Positions 50,867 to 59,836 of a DNA stretch of 64,000 bases are shown in pieces. Source of the DNA: Deltaproteobacteria bacterium. GTDB lineage: Bacteria; Desulfobacterota; Desulfobacteria; Desulfobacterales; SpSt-501. Location: positions 19,834-83,833 of the forward strand of contig JACRCN010000085.1 in assembly GCA_016219005.1 (NCBI GenBank). The letters run 5' to 3'. The first letter of the stretch is position 1, and each line of letters opens with the position of its first letter. Made by a program: the position numbers and the translations under genes. Below the pieces are notes generated by a model. It saw only the letters and a list, made by a program, of their open reading frames with translations. It was not told the DNA's origin and made no database searches.

Positions 50867-52417
50867 TTACGGTACGGCTCGTCCGAAGGAGATTCCCAAT
50901 TTCCGCAGGCGGTGCCTTAATGTGTTGGGGTGTACTCCCAGCAAGGCCGCTGCGCCTGTCCGTCCCTGTATCTTGCCATTCGTCATTTGAAGAACCTGGG
51001 TGATGTGAGCGCGCAGGATGCTGTTCAGGTCCAGAGGGGCGTTCGATGGCGTTGGTGACCGCGAGGATAGCGGCGTTTGCCGCTTTGATTGCAATCCTTC
51101 GATTTCATCGAATCGGAGAGGCTCGTTTGTTTTTCTTGCCTGGCTCCGGATTAGTTCCCTCTCCACTACATTTTCAAGCTCGCGGACATTCCCCGGCCAA
51201 TCATACTGCTGTAAACGTTCAAGAGTGCCGGGCGCCAGTACCGGCTGAGAGCGCAGATTTATTTCCCGAACTTTTCGTTCGATGAAGTGATAGACGAAAG
51301 CAGGGATATCCGCTTTCCTCTCTCTCAGAGGAGGAATGCGGATTGGAAAAACATTCAACCGGTACCACAGGTCTTCACGGAACTCCCCCCCTTGGACGAT
51401 CGATTCCAGATCACGGTGAGTGGCGGCAATGACGCGGACATTCACGGGTACCTGCTCGGTCCCGCCGACACGCTCAATGTGCCTTTCCTGGAGAACCCTC
51501 AGCAGGCGAACCTGAACCGCTTGTGGCAACTCGCCCACCTCATCCAGAAAAATGGTCCCGCCATCGGCGCGCTCGAAACGCCCGCGCCGCATCATTGTGG
51601 CCCCCGTAAACGCCCCCTTCTCGTGCCCGAACAGCTCACTGTCGACCAGCCCTTCGGGAATAGCGCCGCAGTTGACCCTGATCAAGGGGCCATTGCGACG
51701 ATGTGATGAATAGTGAATGGCATTAGCGACCACTTCTTTTCCGACACCGGTTTCTCCCAAAACCAGAACGGGGCTGTCAACCGGGGCCACCTGGCGGACA
51801 AGTTCCATCACATCGCTCAAGCCGAACTTCTCTCCAACGATTTCATCTCCGGACAGCCGATGAAGCTCTTTGTGTAGATATTGGTTATCGTCGGCCAGCA
51901 GTTCTTTAAGACGGAGCACTTCTCTATAGCGGAGATGGTTAGACATAGCGATCGCAAAAGGGTCGTGGAGCAACTCTAACAGCCGGGCGTGTTCAGCAGT
52001 GAACTGCATTGCCGATTTTGACATCACTCCGATGAACCCCAGCTGCTCACCCTTGATGCGCAATGGCATTCCAATCCCAGTCAGATTCCGGAACCCAATT
52101 GCCGCCGATATCTCCCTGGTTGGCGGTGGGTAGTCACCCGAATCGACGATAATGACCTTACCAGTGTGAGATTTGATGTAGGATTGAGATTCCTCGGAGA
52201 GCAGAATCGGAGTATCCAGAGGGTGCTTAATTTTGAAATCACCTGCCTGGGCAATAATCCTGATCCCGCCGACATCGGACTCGAAGAGACTGAAGTCGAT
52301 GCGGTTCAGAGGCATGAACTGCTTGAGGAAAACAAGGCAGTTTTCTAGCACCTCGTCAATGTCTAGACTGCCGCATATCCGCAGGGTGCCTTCACGGAAG
52401 AAAGTCATTTCATCCAT
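50867..52417 (-). CDS. Sigma-54-dependent activator with a GAF sensor domain
   Basis: 516 residues from the ATG preceded by AGAGGGGAG; an in-frame start 75 bp upstream is less likely. GAF domain about 10-160, AAA+ with Walker A GETGVGKE at 221-228, intact GAFTGA at 268-273 and Walker B FLDE at 290-293, and a C-terminal Fis HTH ('[25 protein letters not shown]'). The domain order is that of FhlA/NorR/VorR-type activators that sense a ligand through GAF. It is divergent from the 52597 operon, whose promoter and repeats lie between them, so it should switch that efflux operon on. Confidence 0.95.
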   Translation of the reverse strand: MDEMTFFREGTLRICGSLDIDEVLENCLVFLKQFMPLNRIDFSLFESDVGGIRIIAQAGDFKIKHPLDTPILLSEESQSYIKSHTGKVIIVDSGDYPPPTREISAAIGFRNLTGIGMPLRIKGEQLGFIGVMSKSAMQFTAEHARLLELLHDPFAIAMSNHLRYREVLRLKELLADDNQYLHKELHRLSGDEIVGEKFGLSDVMELVRQVAPVDSPVLVLGETGVGKEVVANAIHYSSHRRNGPLIRVNCGAIPEGLVDSELFGHEKGAFTGATMMRRGRFERADGGTIFLDEVGELPQAVQVRLLRVLQERHIERVGGTEQVPVNVRVIAATHRDLESIVQGGEFREDLWYRLNVFPIRIPPLRERKADIPAFVYHFIERKVREINLRSQPVLAPGTLERLQQYDWPGNVRELENVVERELIRSQARKTNEPLRFDEIEGLQSKRQTPLSSRSPTPSNAPLDLNSILRAHITQVLQMTNGKIQGRTGAAALLGVHPNTLRHRLRKLGISFGRAVP

Positions 52418-52455
52418 CTCTAACTCCCCTCTATAAGTATCGTATTTGGATTTAA

Positions 52456-52482
52456 TACCATATTTGGTAGTTTTTTCTACCA
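52456..52482 (+). promoter_or_regulatory. Inverted repeats, probable activator binding sites
   Basis: TACCATATTTGGTA at 52456-52469 is a dyad (ACCA/TGGT). The next arm forms TGGTAG-TTTTTT-CTACCA at 52465-52482, so three TACCA-type half sites follow each other, about 65-90 bp upstream of the sigma-54 promoter. They are probably enhancer sites for the divergent GAF activator. Confidence 0.6.
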
Positions 52483-52543
52483 TATTTATCATCTAAAATT
52501 CAATTAAAATTATAACATACTGAAATATTGAACTAAAAAACAT

Positions 52544-52559
52544 TGGCACGAATTTGGCT
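52544..52559 (+). promoter_or_regulatory. Sigma-54 (-24/-12) promoter of the RND efflux operon
   Basis: TGGCACGAATTTGGCT matches TGGCACG-N4-TTGCW with only one change in the core (TTGC to TGGC). GG and GC keep the required spacing. Transcription should start near 52570, 27 nt ahead of the gene at 52597. Confidence 0.85.
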
Positions 52560-52596
52560 AAAAATAAATCGAAACTAAGAACCACAGAGGGCGGAA

Positions 52597-52953
52597 ATGT
52601 ATCGCATCGAGGTCGTTCAGGTAAGGCTTTTTGATGTAAGAGATGGAGAATTAGTCATTGATGCATTCAATCGGATTCCCCGAAAGCCACCACCATTTCG
52701 AGCTGCTATTTACCAAAGCGCCAAGGTGACGAATGACTGGTCTATTTGTTTCTGGAAATCAAACGCCGATGACATCGAATTGAAATCCCCCGAAGCTATC
52801 TGCCTGGGTGAATCCCTGCGCTCAATCGGCTTTGTGGATCATTCATTATGGCTGCCGGTGCCAACGGATCAAGATGGAGGCCAGGATCAGTTCGGATTTG
52901 AGAATGCGGCACGCAGGCGGAAACGCCCGTCATCCGGAAAGACTTGCTCCTGA
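52597..52953 (+). CDS. Hypothetical protein, first gene of the efflux operon
   Basis: 118 residues, not recognised. GAGGGCGGAA lies before the ATG, and it is the first frame after the sigma-54 promoter. The text 'AKVTNDWSICFWKSNADDIELKSPEAICLGESLRSIGFVDHSLW' looks like a small ligand-binding or monooxygenase-like alpha/beta protein with a conserved-seeming His-Ser-x-Trp. The tail is rich in Arg, Ser and Lys. No signal peptide or membrane segment. It may bind or process the compound exported by the pump. Confidence 0.65.
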   Translation: MYRIEVVQVRLFDVRDGELVIDAFNRIPRKPPPFRAAIYQSAKVTNDWSICFWKSNADDIELKSPEAICLGESLRSIGFVDHSLWLPVPTDQDGGQDQFGFENAARRRKRPSSGKTCS

Positions 52954-53004
52954 GCTGAGCCGGCAATGGATCAGCATCCAATGGTTTTGCAAGAGGAAGA
53001 AGTT

Positions 53005-53079
53005 ATGAATCCCCGGCTCATAGCCATATTGTTAATTATTCTGATAACACTTTTTATGATGATTGTTTTTAAACAGTAA
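53005..53079 (+). CDS. Small single-span membrane peptide
   Basis: 24 residues from ATG 53005 with AGAGGAAG upstream: MNPRLIAILLIILITLFMMIVFKQ. An almost pure hydrophobic helix with a basic start and end, like small membrane peptides associated with transporters. Two further in-frame ATGs (52981 and 52966) would give 32 or 37 residues. It lies between the unknown protein and the pump genes. Function unknown, and no similarity could be checked. Confidence 0.5.
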   Translation: MNPRLIAILLIILITLFMMIVFKQ

Positions 53080-53215
53080 CGCTGTTGACTACTACAATGA
53101 TAATCTAGATACGGCCCGCCTGAAATGCGCTTCAAAAAGTCGGTCGCCGCTTGATTGTCCGCAGGGCTTCGCAAGCTAAATCTCGCTCATCATTATCTGT
53201 ATTTGGAGGAACCTG

Positions 53216-54427
53216 ATGCAACGTACCGAAGCTGTATATGAATTACTGAAATGGAGTGTAATGTTGGCGGCCCTTTTGGGCGGCTTTTTGCTGGGCGGCT
53301 GTGACGGGCGGGCGCAGGCTCCGCCGCCTCCTGCTGCTCCGGAAGTGGCTACAGTGGCGGTGTCAACGCAGCGGGTCGTGCTGACCACTGAATTGCCGGG
53401 CCGGACATCCGCCTACCGTGTTGCGGAAATCCGCCCCCAGATCAATGGACTCATCCTGAAACGGCTGTTTACGGAAGGTGCCGATGTCAAGGCAGGTGAA
53501 GTACTGTATCAGATCGACCCCGCTCCGTTTCAGGCGGCGCTCGACAATGCAAGGGCCGCCCTCGGCAGGGCCGAGGCGAATCTGCCCGCGATCCGCTTGA
53601 GAGCCGATCGCTATCAGGAGCTGCTTGCCGACAAAGCGGTCAGCCAGCAGGACTATGACGACACGGCCGCCTCTCTAAAGCAAGCCGAGGCAGATATTCA
53701 GTATTACCGGGCGATGGTTGAGACAGCCCGTATCAACCTCGGCTACACTCGGATCATTGCCCCCATTTCCGGCCGCATCGGCAGATCCAATGTGACGGAT
53801 GGCGCCCTGTTGACGGCGTATCAACCCTTGGCCCTTTCAACCATTCAGCAACTGGACCCCATTTACGTGGATGTGCCCCAATCCACCACCGAGCTGCAGC
53901 GTTTGCAAAGCCGGCTGGCCGACGGCCGTCTGGATCAAAACGGGAAGAACCAAAAGAAGGTCAAGCTCATCCTGGAGGACGGCAGGCCGTATGCGTTGGA
54001 AGGGACCTTTCAGTTCCGCGAGGTCACGGTGGACCCCACGACCGGCACGGTTATCCTGCGAGTGATTGTTCCTAATCCGGAGGGCGCCCTCCTGCCGGGC
54101 ATGTTTGTCCGGGCGGTACTGAGAGAAGGCACCAACGAGCAGGCCATTCTGATTCCTCAGCAATCTGTGTCACGCGACCCCAAAGGCAACCCCATCGCGC
54201 TTATCGTTGACGCCGAAAACAGGGTTGCGCAGCGAACGGTCGCACTTGACCGTGCCATCGGAGATCAATGGCTCGTCTCCTCGGGTCTTCAAGTCGGCGA
54301 TCATGTGATTGTCGAGGGGACTCAAAGGGTGCGGCCCGGCGCTGCCGTGAAGGTGGTCCCTTTCGAGGCCAATTCGCATAAGGATGGTGTGAAGCCTCTG
54401 AACGACGCCCAACCGGGCGCAAAGTGA
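53216..54427 (+). CDS. RND efflux periplasmic adaptor (MFP) lipoprotein
   Basis: 403 residues, GGAGGAACCTG before the ATG. A lipobox 'LLGGFLLGGC' near residue 25 marks it as a lipoprotein. The AcrA/MexA pattern follows: 'VATVAVSTQRVVLTTELPGRTSAYRVAEIRPQINGLILKRLFTEGADVKAGEVLYQIDPAPFQAALDNARAAL' (barrel-sandwich and hairpin), 'INLGYTRIIAPISGRIGRSNVTDGALLTAYQPLALSTIQQLDPIYVDV' and 'LLPGMFVRAVLREG'. It bridges the RND pump and the outer membrane channel, both encoded downstream. Confidence 0.96.
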   Translation: MQRTEAVYELLKWSVMLAALLGGFLLGGCDGRAQAPPPPAAPEVATVAVSTQRVVLTTELPGRTSAYRVAEIRPQINGLILKRLFTEGADVKAGEVLYQIDPAPFQAALDNARAALGRAEANLPAIRLRADRYQELLADKAVSQQDYDDTAASLKQAEADIQYYRAMVETARINLGYTRIIAPISGRIGRSNVTDGALLTAYQPLALSTIQQLDPIYVDVPQSTTELQRLQSRLADGRLDQNGKNQKKVKLILEDGRPYALEGTFQFREVTVDPTTGTVILRVIVPNPEGALLPGMFVRAVLREGTNEQAILIPQQSVSRDPKGNPIALIVDAENRVAQRTVALDRAIGDQWLVSSGLQVGDHVIVEGTQRVRPGAAVKVVPFEANSHKDGVKPLNDAQPGAK

Positions 54428-54444
54428 ATGAACGGAGGCAAATG

Positions 54445-57400
54445 ATGTTATCAAAATTCTTCCTGGATCGTCCGGTCTTCGCCTGGGTCATCGCCATCAT
54501 CATGATGCTGGCGGGCGGCCTTGCCATCTATAATCTGCCTATTTCGCAGTATCCTCCCATCGCACCGCCGTCTATCTACATTCAGGCCTTCTATCCCGGG
54601 GCCTCGGCGGAGACCGTGGAGGACAGCGTAACCCAGGTCATCGAACAGAAGATGACCGGCCTTGATAAGATGCTCTACATGTCGGCCACCAGTGATTCGG
54701 CCGGAGCCGCCCGCATCGAATTGACCTTTGCCCCGGGGACCGATCCGGACCTCGCCTGGTCCAAGGTGCAAAACAAGCTCCAACTCGCCATGGCGAGTCT
54801 GCCGGAGGTGGTGCAGCGCCAGGGGATCACGGTCGGAAAGGCCACCAAGAACTATCTGATGATCGTGGGCTTGGTCTCGGAAGACGGCAGCATGGACGGC
54901 AACGATCTGCGGGATTATGCCCAATCCAACCTGGAGAAGGTGCTGGCACGGGTGCCGGGAGTGGGCGAGGTCGAAAACTTCGGGTCCCAATATGCCATGC
55001 GTACCTGGCTTAATCCAGATCGCTTGGTCGATTACCATCTTACGGTAGAGGATGTCATCACGGCGCTCAAGTCTTACAACGTCGAAGTCTCTGCCGGCCA
55101 GTTCGGGGGGACGCCGATGGAAAACGGCCAACGCCTGAATGCATCTGTCATCGTCCAAAACCTGCTTAAGACCCCACAGGAGTTTGCCGCCATCCCCCTG
55201 CGCGTCAATCAGGACGGCTCCATCGTTCGCATCAGGGATGTGGGACGTACGGAGCTGGGAACTGAAACCTATGATATCGAGGCTTTCTTCAACGGCAAAC
55301 CCTCCGCCGCCATGGCCATCCGGCAGATGGCGGGTGCCAACGCCCTGGATACAGCCGATTCAGTAAGGGCAAAATTGGCAGAGATGAGCCGGTTTTTCCC
55401 CCCTGGCATGAAGGTAGTCTATCCCTATGACACCACCCCCTTTGTCCGGGTGGCCATCGACGAGGTCGTTAAAACCCTCTTTGAGGCCATCCTGCTGGTT
55501 TTCCTGATCATGTGGCTTTTCATGGGGAACATCCGGGCCACCCTGATCCCAACCATCGCGGTACCGGTGGTGCTCCTGGGGACGTTTGCGGTGTTGGGGT
55601 TTTTCGGGTTCTCCATCAATATGCTGACCATGTTCGCCATGGTGCTGTCCATCGGTCTTCTGGTGGACGATGCTATCGTGGTGGTTGAAAACGTGGAACG
55701 GATCATGAGCGAGGAAGGGCTTTCGCCCCGGGAGGCCACCGCCAAATCCATGAACCAGATCACAGGCGCGCTAATCGGCATCGGGCTGGTGCTTTCGGCC
55801 GTGTTTGGCCCCATGGCGTTTTTCGGCGGTTCAACCGGCGTCATCTATCGCCAGTTTTCGGTGACCATCATAGCCTCCATGCTTCTCTCGGTGGTTGTGG
55901 CTTTGATTCTGACGCCGGTCCTCTGCGCCTCCCTCCTCAAGCCGGTGGCAGCGGGACATGAACCCGCGGAGAATGCGGTTCGTTTTTTACGTCCTTTCTT
56001 TGCGTGGTTTGACCGCGTCTTTTTCCGGCTCAGGGACCGGTATGTAAAAGCGGTCGAACGCTCATTTTCAAGGAAACTGCGCTACTTTGTTATTTATATT
56101 GTAATCGTAGCGGCGGTGGGAATTCTCTTTCTTCGTACGCCCACGGCCTATGTCCCCGATGAAGACCAGGGGACTCTGCTTGCTCAGATCGTTTTGCCGA
56201 CCGGCTCTACCCTGGAGCAGACCCGGGAGGTTGCGGACAGACTACGGGACTATTTTTTGGAGAACGAAAAAGAGGCAGTGGAATCCTGTATGACGGTTTC
56301 CGGAATAAGCTTTTCCGGAAGGGCACAAACCAACGGCATGGTGTTTGTCAAGCTTAAGGACTGGAAGCTCCGAGACCGGCCGGACCTGAGGGTGAAGGCC
56401 ATTGCGGAACGGGCCATGCAATCCTTTTCCCAAATCCGCAATGCCTTGGCGTTCGCCTTCCCGCCGCCTTCGGTGATCGAACTGGGTATCGGCACCGGAT
56501 TTGACTTCCAGTTGCTAAATCGGGGCGGAGTCGGTCACGAAAAACTAATGGAGGCTCGCAACCAGCTTCTCGGCCTGGCTTCAAAAGACTCAAGACTGAC
56601 CAAACTCCGACCTAACGGCATGGAAGATGTGCCCGAATACCGGATCGACGTGGACTGGGAAAAGGCCGGCGCCCTTGGGGTTCCCATTACCTCCATCCAG
56701 GACACCATCTCAGCCGCCTTTGGCAGCACCTATGTAAACGACTTCATTCAGGGTGGTCGCATCAAGCGCGTGTACGCTCAGGCGGACGCCCCCTACCGAA
56801 GGCTGCCCAAGGACCTGGAAAAGCTCTACGTGCGGAATACCACGGGAAAGATGGTTCCCTTCTCTTCTTTTGCCAGCGGGCATTGGACGTATGGATCTCC
56901 CAGACTGGAACGCTACAATGGTTTTCCTTCTGTTAACATCTGGGGCGAACCAGCGGCGGGGAGAAGCTCCGGTGAAGCGATGGCGGCCATGGAAGAAATT
57001 GTTGAAAAACTGCCCCAGGGAATCGGCTTTGAATGGACCGGGCTTTCCTATCAGGAGCGGATAGCCAGTTCCCAGGCATCTCTCCTGTACGCCTTTTCCA
57101 TCATCGTGATCTTTCTGTGTGTGGCCGCCTTGTATGAGAGCTGGCCGATTCCTCTCGCTAATTTGCTAATGCTGCCCTTGGGAGTTTTCGGTGCAACCCT
57201 GGCCACTTGGTCGCGGGGTCTGCACAATGATGTCTACTTCCAGATCGGGTTTCTCACCACGCTCGGTCTGACGACAAAAAATGCCATTCTTATTATCCAG
57301 TTTGCAAGGGAACGGATGGCACATGGAGAAGGACTGATCGAAGCAACCCTTGGGGCGGCGCGGGTGCGGCTCCGACCGGTCATCATGACCTCACTGGCTT

Positions 57401-57624
57401 TTTTCTTCGGTGTCCTGCCGCTGGCCATTGCAACAGGCGCGGGTGCCGGCGCAATGAAGGCCATCGGAACCGCCGTTACCGGCGGGATGCTCTCCGCCAC
57501 ATTCATCGACCTCTTTTACATCCCGCTGCTCTTTGTCCTCGTATCCCGCATGTTCAAGGGGAAGCGAAACCAGCAAATCACTGAACACGATCCGGATCCA
57601 ACGGATTCCCAGGGAGTGCGTTGA
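54445..57624 (+). CDS. RND multidrug efflux pump, HAE1 family (AcrB-like)
   Basis: 1059 residues from ATG 54445 with GGAGG 6 bp upstream. 'FFLDRPVFAWVIAIIMMLAGGLAIYNLPISQYPPIAPPSI' is the standard HAE1 start. Twelve membrane helices and two periplasmic pore/docking regions are present. The proton-relay residues survive: the Asp-Asp pair in 'SIGLLVDDAIVVVENVER' and the Lys in 'GLTTKNAILIIQFARE'. It exports hydrophobic or anionic compounds in exchange for protons. The preceding stop overlaps an upstream ATG (TGAATGA), so translation is coupled to the adaptor gene. Confidence 0.97.
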   Translation: MLSKFFLDRPVFAWVIAIIMMLAGGLAIYNLPISQYPPIAPPSIYIQAFYPGASAETVEDSVTQVIEQKMTGLDKMLYMSATSDSAGAARIELTFAPGTDPDLAWSKVQNKLQLAMASLPEVVQRQGITVGKATKNYLMIVGLVSEDGSMDGNDLRDYAQSNLEKVLARVPGVGEVENFGSQYAMRTWLNPDRLVDYHLTVEDVITALKSYNVEVSAGQFGGTPMENGQRLNASVIVQNLLKTPQEFAAIPLRVNQDGSIVRIRDVGRTELGTETYDIEAFFNGKPSAAMAIRQMAGANALDTADSVRAKLAEMSRFFPPGMKVVYPYDTTPFVRVAIDEVVKTLFEAILLVFLIMWLFMGNIRATLIPTIAVPVVLLGTFAVLGFFGFSINMLTMFAMVLSIGLLVDDAIVVVENVERIMSEEGLSPREATAKSMNQITGALIGIGLVLSAVFGPMAFFGGSTGVIYRQFSVTIIASMLLSVVVALILTPVLCASLLKPVAAGHEPAENAVRFLRPFFAWFDRVFFRLRDRYVKAVERSFSRKLRYFVIYIVIVAAVGILFLRTPTAYVPDEDQGTLLAQIVLPTGSTLEQTREVADRLRDYFLENEKEAVESCMTVSGISFSGRAQTNGMVFVKLKDWKLRDRPDLRVKAIAERAMQSFSQIRNALAFAFPPPSVIELGIGTGFDFQLLNRGGVGHEKLMEARNQLLGLASKDSRLTKLRPNGMEDVPEYRIDVDWEKAGALGVPITSIQDTISAAFGSTYVNDFIQGGRIKRVYAQADAPYRRLPKDLEKLYVRNTTGKMVPFSSFASGHWTYGSPRLERYNGFPSVNIWGEPAAGRSSGEAMAAMEEIVEKLPQGIGFEWTGLSYQERIASSQASLLYAFSIIVIFLCVAALYESWPIPLANLLMLPLGVFGATLATWSRGLHNDVYFQIGFLTTLGLTTKNAILIIQFARERMAHGEGLIEATLGAARVRLRPVIMTSLAFFFGVLPLAIATGAGAGAMKAIGTAVTGGMLSATFIDLFYIPLLFVLVSRMFKGKRNQQITEHDPDPTDSQGVR

Positions 57625-57625
57625 T

Positions 57626-59038
57626 ATGAGAAAAAAAATGGTATTGATCCTGGGGGTATTTGTTTTCCTTGGCGGCTGCACGCTGATGCCGCAATACACG
57701 CGGCCCGAGGCGCCGATTCCCGCCTCCTGGCCGAGTGGTCCGGCATACAAAGAGACCCCATCCACGCAGGAGGCTCCGCTGGGCGCCGACCTGCAATTTC
57801 AGGAATTCTTCGCCGATGAGCGGCTTCAGGAGATTATTGAGACGGCCCTGAACAATAACCGGGACCTGCGGATAGCCGTCTTGAATGTGGAAAGGGCGCG
57901 CGCGCTGTATGGCATCCAGCGGGCAGAGCTTTTTCCAACGCTCAATGCGGCCGGCAGTGGGGGTAAAGAGCGTGTACCGGCCGATCTTTCAAGCACCGGG
58001 CGTTCGATGACCGCGGAGCAGTACGGCGCCAACCTGGGTATCAGTTCCTGGGAGATCGACTTCTTCGGCCGCATCCGAAGTCTTGAAAAGCAGGCCATGG
58101 AGGAATACCTCGCCACGGAACAGGCCCGCCGCAGCGCACAGATTCTCCTGGTGTCGGAGGTTGCCACTGCATACTTGACCCTTGCAGCGGATCGGGAAAA
58201 CTTCAAGCTGGCGCAGACAACCTTTGAATCGCAGAAGGCCGCCTACGATTTGATTAAACGGCGTCATGAAGTGGGACTCTCCTCGGAATTGGACCTTAAG
58301 CGGGCACAAACGCCGGTGGATACCGCCCGAGGAGACATTGCCCGTTTCACGCAACTGGTTGCGCAGGATGAAAACGCATTGAACCTTCTGGTTGGCTCCC
58401 CATCCCCGAGGACAAGCGAGCTCTTGCCGGCGGACCTGTCCGGCGTCAAGCCAGCCAAGGAAATTTCTGCAGGCATCTCCTCCGAGGTGCTCCTGCGCAG
58501 GCCGGATGTTTTAGAGGCGGAGAATCTTCTCAAGGCCGCCAACGCCAATATCGGCGCGGCCAGGGCGGCGCTCTTTCCCCGGATTTCGCTGACAACATCT
58601 GTCGGAACCGCGAGCAGCGAGCTGTCCGGCCTCTTCAAATCCGGCTCGGGAACCTGGAGTTTCGCGCCGCAGATCGTTATGCCGATTTTTGATGCCCGGC
58701 TGTGGTCGGCCTTGGATGCCAGCAAAGCAGAAAGGGAAATCGCCTTGGTCCAATACGAGAAGGCGATTCAGACCGCCTTCAGGGAAGTGGCCGATGCCCT
58801 TGCCGTGCAAGGTACGGTAGACCGGCAGGTATCCGCCCAACAATCCCTGGTGGCCGCTTCTGCACAAACCTACCGCCTCGCCACTTCACGTTATGCAAAA
58901 GGGATTGACAACTACCTGGGTGTCCTGGATGCGGAGCGCTCTCTCTATGCAGCACAGCAGGGGCTCGTCGCACTCCATCTGACAAAACTTTCCAGCCAGG
59001 CACGGCTTTACGCGGTATTGGGCGGAGGTGGCGATTGA
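57626..59038 (+). CDS. Outer-membrane efflux channel (NodT/OprM family lipoprotein)
   Basis: 470 residues from ATG 57626 (AGGGAG site), one base after the pump stop. Lipobox 'VFVFLGGCTLMPQYTRPEAPIPASW' matches OprM-family lipoproteins. Two repeated TolC-type domains: 'LQEIIETALNNNRDLRIAVLNVERARALYGIQRAELFPTLNAAGSG...LGISSWEIDFFGRIRSLEKQAMEEYLATEQARR' and 'VLLRRPDVLEAENLLKAANANIGAARAALFPRISLTTSVGTAS'. It completes the MFP-RND-OMF tripartite pump. Confidence 0.96.
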   Translation: MRKKMVLILGVFVFLGGCTLMPQYTRPEAPIPASWPSGPAYKETPSTQEAPLGADLQFQEFFADERLQEIIETALNNNRDLRIAVLNVERARALYGIQRAELFPTLNAAGSGGKERVPADLSSTGRSMTAEQYGANLGISSWEIDFFGRIRSLEKQAMEEYLATEQARRSAQILLVSEVATAYLTLAADRENFKLAQTTFESQKAAYDLIKRRHEVGLSSELDLKRAQTPVDTARGDIARFTQLVAQDENALNLLVGSPSPRTSELLPADLSGVKPAKEISAGISSEVLLRRPDVLEAENLLKAANANIGAARAALFPRISLTTSVGTASSELSGLFKSGSGTWSFAPQIVMPIFDARLWSALDASKAEREIALVQYEKAIQTAFREVADALAVQGTVDRQVSAQQSLVAASAQTYRLATSRYAKGIDNYLGVLDAERSLYAAQQGLVALHLTKLSSQARLYAVLGGGGD

Positions 59039-59155
59039 ACCGTGAAAGCCTGCCCCATCGTTTGCGGCCCTTTCGTCCGGCGGTACCTCCATAGACGCAT
59101 CGGATGAAAATCGACGACGCGCAGATATGTCTCGGCCAGATCGATCAGCTATGTC

Positions 59156-59467
59156 TCAGTGTCTCGGATTGAGGAGGGTTATAAATTCTTCCATATTTTT
59201 AATATGGTCCAAGCCGGCCACGGCCGAATCTTCGGGCTTGAGGTCATGCTCCTTGACCAAGGCCAACATGGCGTCCATGGATGGGTGAGTCAAAACGCCG
59301 CACGGGTAAGGCTTAATGCTAACACCGGGGTCAATTATGGTATGAGGTTCGCCGAAACAGCCAACAATCTTTTCCCGGTCGAACCCACCTCCCGTCACCT
59401 GGAAAAATCCCCATTGTCCGTCGAGCCCAAAGCGGTAGCTTCGGGCTCTATCCCTTTGCGGAATCAA
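59156..59467 (-). pseudogene. MmgE/PrpD family fragment
   Basis: About 103 codons read 'RFGLDGQWGFFQVTGGGFDREKIVGCFGEPHTIIDPGVSIKPYPCGVLTHPSMDAMLALVKEHDLKPEDSA'. This matches the centre of MmgE/PrpD proteins (normally around residues 230-330 of about 460), including 'GxWGFF' and 'IKPYPCxxxTHxxxDA'. Both ends are missing: no ATG or family sequence upstream, and a stop just after 'LLNPRH'. It is a truncated remnant, different from the intact homologue at 32053. Confidence 0.7.
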
Positions 59468-59836
59468 TGAGTAGTATATTAAAGCTTTTTGATTTGACTT
59501 CGAGGCAGCCTTCTTACGGGTTGGTTAAAGATTGACGAAGCGGTACAAATCAGCTATTTGCAGACAGTCTAAGGAAGGCCGTAGAGGAGGAAGCCTTCCC
59601 GTGGCCACGTCGAATACGGCGAAAGCCTGAAAATCGCGGCGTGAAGGGAAGCCAAGCAAGAGACATCCATGAACATAGAGCTTTCTGAACGGTCCCACAC
59701 CTACTCAGGCTCTGAAAGGGACCCGAGGCCGCACAGAATAAGCATTGTATTGACGAATAACAGAAGAAATACCTGCAAGAGCCGACCGACCAAGAAGATC
59801 ACGCGCGGATACGTTAGTTAAACACAGAGGGCAAAA
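59468..59836. other. Non-coding, structured leader region upstream of nadA
   Basis: No gene was found. It contains a 7-bp hairpin GGAAGGC/GCCTTCC near 59573-59600 and a purine-rich run rich in short repeats, which could be part of a structured RNA or a decayed mobile element. The GAGGG just before nadA acts as its ribosome site. I could not match it to a known riboswitch. Confidence 0.35.
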
